Assembly (NCBI GenBank): GCA_964526635.1
Contig: CAZGLR010000044.1
Span: forward strand, 1-24,672
Origin: CAZGLR01 sp964526635
GTDB lineage: Bacteria; Zixibacteria; MSB-5A5; GN15; JAAZOE01
DNA length: 24,672 bases
Direction of reading: 5' to 3'
Translations under genes and position numbers: made by a program
In this document: piece after piece, positions 22,090-24,672 of the stretch
Numbering within the stretch: position 1 is the stretch's first letter
How the letters are laid out: each line of letters begins with the position of its first letter
Notes under the pieces: generated by a model
What the model was told of the DNA's origin: nothing
Database searches by the model: none
Seen by the model: only the letters and a program-made list of their open reading frames with translations

Positions 22090-23125
22090 AAATCTGGCGA
22101 AAAAACCCGTGGGCTGGCTTGAACAGGAGGGCAATGATTCGCCGGTCGTACTCTCCAGCCGTATTCGCATGGCCCGCAATATCGCCGGTATGAAGTATCC
22201 GACCTCGGCGGATCCGGATATTCGCGAGAAAGTACTCGAAAATTTTGATTCGGTCATCGAAAAGTCGGAATGCCTCAAGGACGGCACCTTCGTGAAAGCC
22301 ATCGATCTCGAACCGATCGATGCCGACTTCCTGGTCGAACGGCACCTGATTTCGCCGACCATGCTCTCGCAGCTCGAGGGCGCCGGGGTCTATATTTCGC
22401 CTGAAGAAACCGCCTCGATCATGATCAACGAGGAAGATCATCTGCGCATCCAGACCATGACCACAGGACTGGAGATGGATCGCGCGATGGAGATGGCGGC
22501 TAAACTCGACAATGAAATCGGGCGTTTGATCGAATATGATTACGACAGCGATTTCGGTTTTTTAACCGCCTGCCCGACTAACGTCGGTACCGGTCTGCGG
22601 GCGTCGGTCCTGATTCACCTGCCGGGCATGGTCCTCACTCGTGAAATCGATACAGTCATCCAGAAAATCACGAAAATGGGCCTGGCGGTCCGCGGTTTCT
22701 ACGGCGAGGGAACAGAAGTCCTCGGTAATTTGTTTCAGATATCGAATCAAACAACGCTCGGGAAATCCGAGAGTGACATTATCGAGGATATTGAACGGGT
22801 CACACGGATTATCATCAATGATGAAGCCCGCGCCCGCAATCGCTTGAGAGACGAAGCTAATGATCAAATTTCTGATAAAATATGGCGCGCGTACGGCATC
22901 CTCAAACATGCCCGGGTGTTGTCATCCGAAGAAGTGATGAACCTGCTTTCAGCGGTTCGACTCGGAGTTGCGATGGGAATTATCGATTTTATGACAATCC
23001 CGCAGCTCAACGATATCCTGCTGCTGTCACAACCGGCCCACCTGATAAAATTCAGCGGCCGCAACATGAACAGCGAAGAGCGGGATATCTTCCGGGCCGA
23101 ATTGGTCAGAGAAAAGTTACCATAG
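22082..23125 (+). CDS. mcsB: protein-arginine kinase McsB
   Basis: McsB transfers phosphate from ATP to arginine side chains, marking proteins for ClpCP. The 347-residue length is normal. Motifs: the ATP-binding SSRIRMARNIAG at 25-36, INEEDHLRIQ at about 115-124 (the substrate-loop region), the catalytic CPTNVGTGLRASVLIHLP at 164-181 with the cysteine as in phosphagen kinases, and NDEARARNRL near 246-255. The C-terminal RDIFRA at 334-339 matches the RDxxRA motif that in McsB forms the allosteric phosphoarginine-binding site. The gene overlaps mcsA by 8 bases and precedes clpC by 25 bases. All catalytic landmarks look intact, so the module is likely active. Confidence 0.95.
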   Translation: MFENLAKKPVGWLEQEGNDSPVVLSSRIRMARNIAGMKYPTSADPDIREKVLENFDSVIEKSECLKDGTFVKAIDLEPIDADFLVERHLISPTMLSQLEGAGVYISPEETASIMINEEDHLRIQTMTTGLEMDRAMEMAAKLDNEIGRLIEYDYDSDFGFLTACPTNVGTGLRASVLIHLPGMVLTREIDTVIQKITKMGLAVRGFYGEGTEVLGNLFQISNQTTLGKSESDIIEDIERVTRIIINDEARARNRLRDEANDQISDKIWRAYGILKHARVLSSEEVMNLLSAVRLGVAMGIIDFMTIPQLNDILLLSQPAHLIKFSGRNMNSEERDIFRAELVREKLP

Positions 23126-23150
23126 GATAATAACGGGAGGTCACGATAGC

Positions 23151-24672
23151 ATGAATGAGATGTTCACCGAACTGGCTCGCAAGGCGATTGAATATGCCCG
23201 CGACGAAGCGGCCCGCCTGCGCCATGACTATATCGGGACTGAGCATCTTCTGTTGGGATTAATTCGATTGGGCGATGGAAAGGCCATCGAAATCTTGACT
23301 AATCTCGGCCTGGAGATGAATGATCTCAAGGCTGCGATTGAGGAAGTTGTCCAACCCGCCGGCGGTACCATGACTATGGGTCAATTACCGCTCACGGCCC
23401 GGGCCAAAAAGACACTCGAAATTTCCGGCCAGGAGGCGCGTGCGCTGAAATCCAAGGATATCGATACCGAACATATCCTGCTGGCGCTGCTCAAGGATGA
23501 GGAGGGTGTCGCCTCCCAGGTGCTGTCGATGTTCGAAATCGACTACAAAGAAGTGTACGACGAAATCCGCAATATTGACGGCGGAAAACCGTCGTCATTC
23601 AAGCGCAAACGGCGCAAATCAAAAACGCCGGCTCTGGATCATTTCGGCCGCGATTTGACCGAGATGGCCCGCCGCGGCCGCCTCGACCCGATTATCGGAC
23701 GCGATATGGAAATCGAACGCGTCACCCAGATTCTGTCGCGCCGCAAAAAGAATAACCCGGTGCTTATCGGGGAACCCGGCGTCGGAAAAACCGCTATTGT
23801 CGAGGGCCTCGCCCAGCGCATCGTCGAGGGCAAAGTCCCGCAAACTCTTGAAAACAAACGGGTCGTGACGCTCGATATGGCCTCGCTGGTCGCCGGTACC
23901 AAATACCGCGGTCAGTTCGAGGAACGCCTCAAATCAGTGATGAATGAAATCATCAACTCCAAAGATGTCGTTATCTTCATCGATGAGCTGCACACGATCG
24001 TCGGCGCCGGCGGCGCCGAGGGTTCGCTCGATGCCTCCAATATCTTTAAACCGTCGCTCTCCCGCGGCGAACTGCAGTGCGTCGGCGCCACAACCCTCAA
24101 TGAATACCGCAAGTATATCGAAAAAGACGGCGCGCTGGAGCGACGCTTCCAGATGGTCATGGTCGAACAGCCCAACGAGGAAGAAACTATCCGTATTCTC
24201 AAGGGGTTGCGTCCCAAATACGAAGAGCATCACAAAATTGAAATTTCTGATGACGCCCTCGACGCCGCGGTAAAGCTGTCGAGTCGCTATATCTCGGGCA
24301 AATTCCAGCCCGATAACTCCATCGACGTCATGGACGAAGCCGGGTCGCGGGCGCATCTGGCCAGCTATACCCGCCCGCAGGAGTTCACCGATCTTGAAAA
24401 CGAGATCGAGCAGTTGATGGAGAAAAAGGAAGACGCGGTCAAGAACCAGGCGTTTGAAACGGCCGCCAAGTACCGCGACGAAGTCAAGTTCAAGAAAGAA
24501 AAACTGGCAGGAATGAAGAAAGAATGGGAAGAGCAGCGCGATAATGAGAAAATCGTGCTGACCGACGATGATATCGCGCAGGTGGTCTCAAGTATCACCG
24601 GCATCCCCCTGTTCCGACTTGAAGAAAAAGAATCCAAGCGCCTGTTGCGCATGGAGGAAACCCTCAAGCAAC
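23151..24672 (+). CDS. clpC: ClpC AAA+ unfoldase, N-terminal 507 residues (partial at right edge)
   Basis: ClpC unfolds tagged proteins, including arginine-phosphorylated ones, and feeds them to the ClpP protease. The frame starts at ATG 23151 with GGGAGG (23135-23140) upstream and is open to the end of the window. Residues 1-145 are the double Clp-N domain (FTELARKAIEYARDEA, then LTARAKKTLEISGQEA), which binds phosphoarginine in Bacillus. The first ATPase domain has Walker A GEPGVGKT at 207-214, Walker B VVIFIDE at 273-279 and GATTLNEYRKYIEKDGALERRFQ. The middle domain includes a UVR motif (ENEIEQLMEKKEDAVKNQAF, about 408-450), which fits McsA contact. The second ATPase domain lies beyond the window. 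Confidence 0.95.
   Translation, partial: MNEMFTELARKAIEYARDEAARLRHDYIGTEHLLLGLIRLGDGKAIEILTNLGLEMNDLKAAIEEVVQPAGGTMTMGQLPLTARAKKTLEISGQEARALKSKDIDTEHILLALLKDEEGVASQVLSMFEIDYKEVYDEIRNIDGGKPSSFKRKRRKSKTPALDHFGRDLTEMARRGRLDPIIGRDMEIERVTQILSRRKKNNPVLIGEPGVGKTAIVEGLAQRIVEGKVPQTLENKRVVTLDMASLVAGTKYRGQFEERLKSVMNEIINSKDVVIFIDELHTIVGAGGAEGSLDASNIFKPSLSRGELQCVGATTLNEYRKYIEKDGALERRFQMVMVEQPNEEETIRILKGLRPKYEEHHKIEISDDALDAAVKLSSRYISGKFQPDNSIDVMDEAGSRAHLASYTRPQEFTDLENEIEQLMEKKEDAVKNQAFETAAKYRDEVKFKKEKLAGMKKEWEEQRDNEKIVLTDDDIAQVVSSITGIPLFRLEEKESKRLLRMEETLKQ

Noticed and set aside
1..24672. CRISPR array, tRNA, rRNA, prophage or transposase
   Set aside because: No regularly spaced repeats, no cloverleaf or rRNA-like sequence, and no integrase or transposase motif was seen on either strand.

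Overview
The window reads as a chromosomal segment of a diderm (LPS-type outer membrane) bacterium. LptC, LolC/E and LolD homologues, a predicted outer-membrane barrel and many lipoproteins point to an outer membrane, while an McsA-McsB-ClpC arginine-phosphorylation/proteolysis module, best known from Firmicutes, sits in the same stretch. This combination, with short densely packed genes and many secreted TPR and lipoproteins of unknown function, fits an uncultured FCB-group-like lineage (Zixibacteria and relatives are my best guess), but no rRNA or other decisive marker is present. A 10-N gap at 12662-12671 shows that this is a scaffold, probably metagenomic.

Layout, left to right. 1-1184: the tail of a RecF-like protein, then a MalK/UgpC-type ABC ATPase without permeases. 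1366-4504: a large lipoprotein and a predicted outer-membrane beta-barrel, ending at a strong hairpin terminator shared with a convergent secreted protein (4562-5164, minus). 5333-9907: envelope genes, namely an LpoA-like TPR plus periplasmic-binding-fold protein, a secreted TPR protein, an LptC-like lipoprotein and an overlapping secreted protein of unknown function. 10018-10794: an orphan ModA-like solute-binding lipoprotein. 10887-13176: a tightly overlapping run of a ComEA-like HhH protein, a PilM-like actin fold protein, rsmD and coaD; coaD is broken by the assembly gap.

13181-17575 (all minus strand) is the accessory part. Two lipoproteins with a homologous C-terminal domain (13181-14410 and 16883-17575) bracket an AT-rich island holding a two-gene restriction-modification system: an MjaI-like endonuclease and a TSPPYW-class DNA methyltransferase. 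The methyltransferase carries a C-terminal staphylococcal-nuclease-like (SNase) domain whose catalytic residues appear to be lost. The island is framed by an imperfect direct repeat of about 37 bp. The expected target of this family, CTAG, was found by eye only twice in the whole window, both times inside the methyltransferase gene.

17785-24672 (plus strand): lysS, then lolC/E, lolD, mcsA, mcsB and a clpC that runs off the right end. This group links translation, lipoprotein sorting and protein quality control. Several promoters share one architecture: TTGNNN, a 16-bp spacer, then TATATT or a close variant. No tRNA, rRNA, CRISPR array, transposase or integrase was seen.
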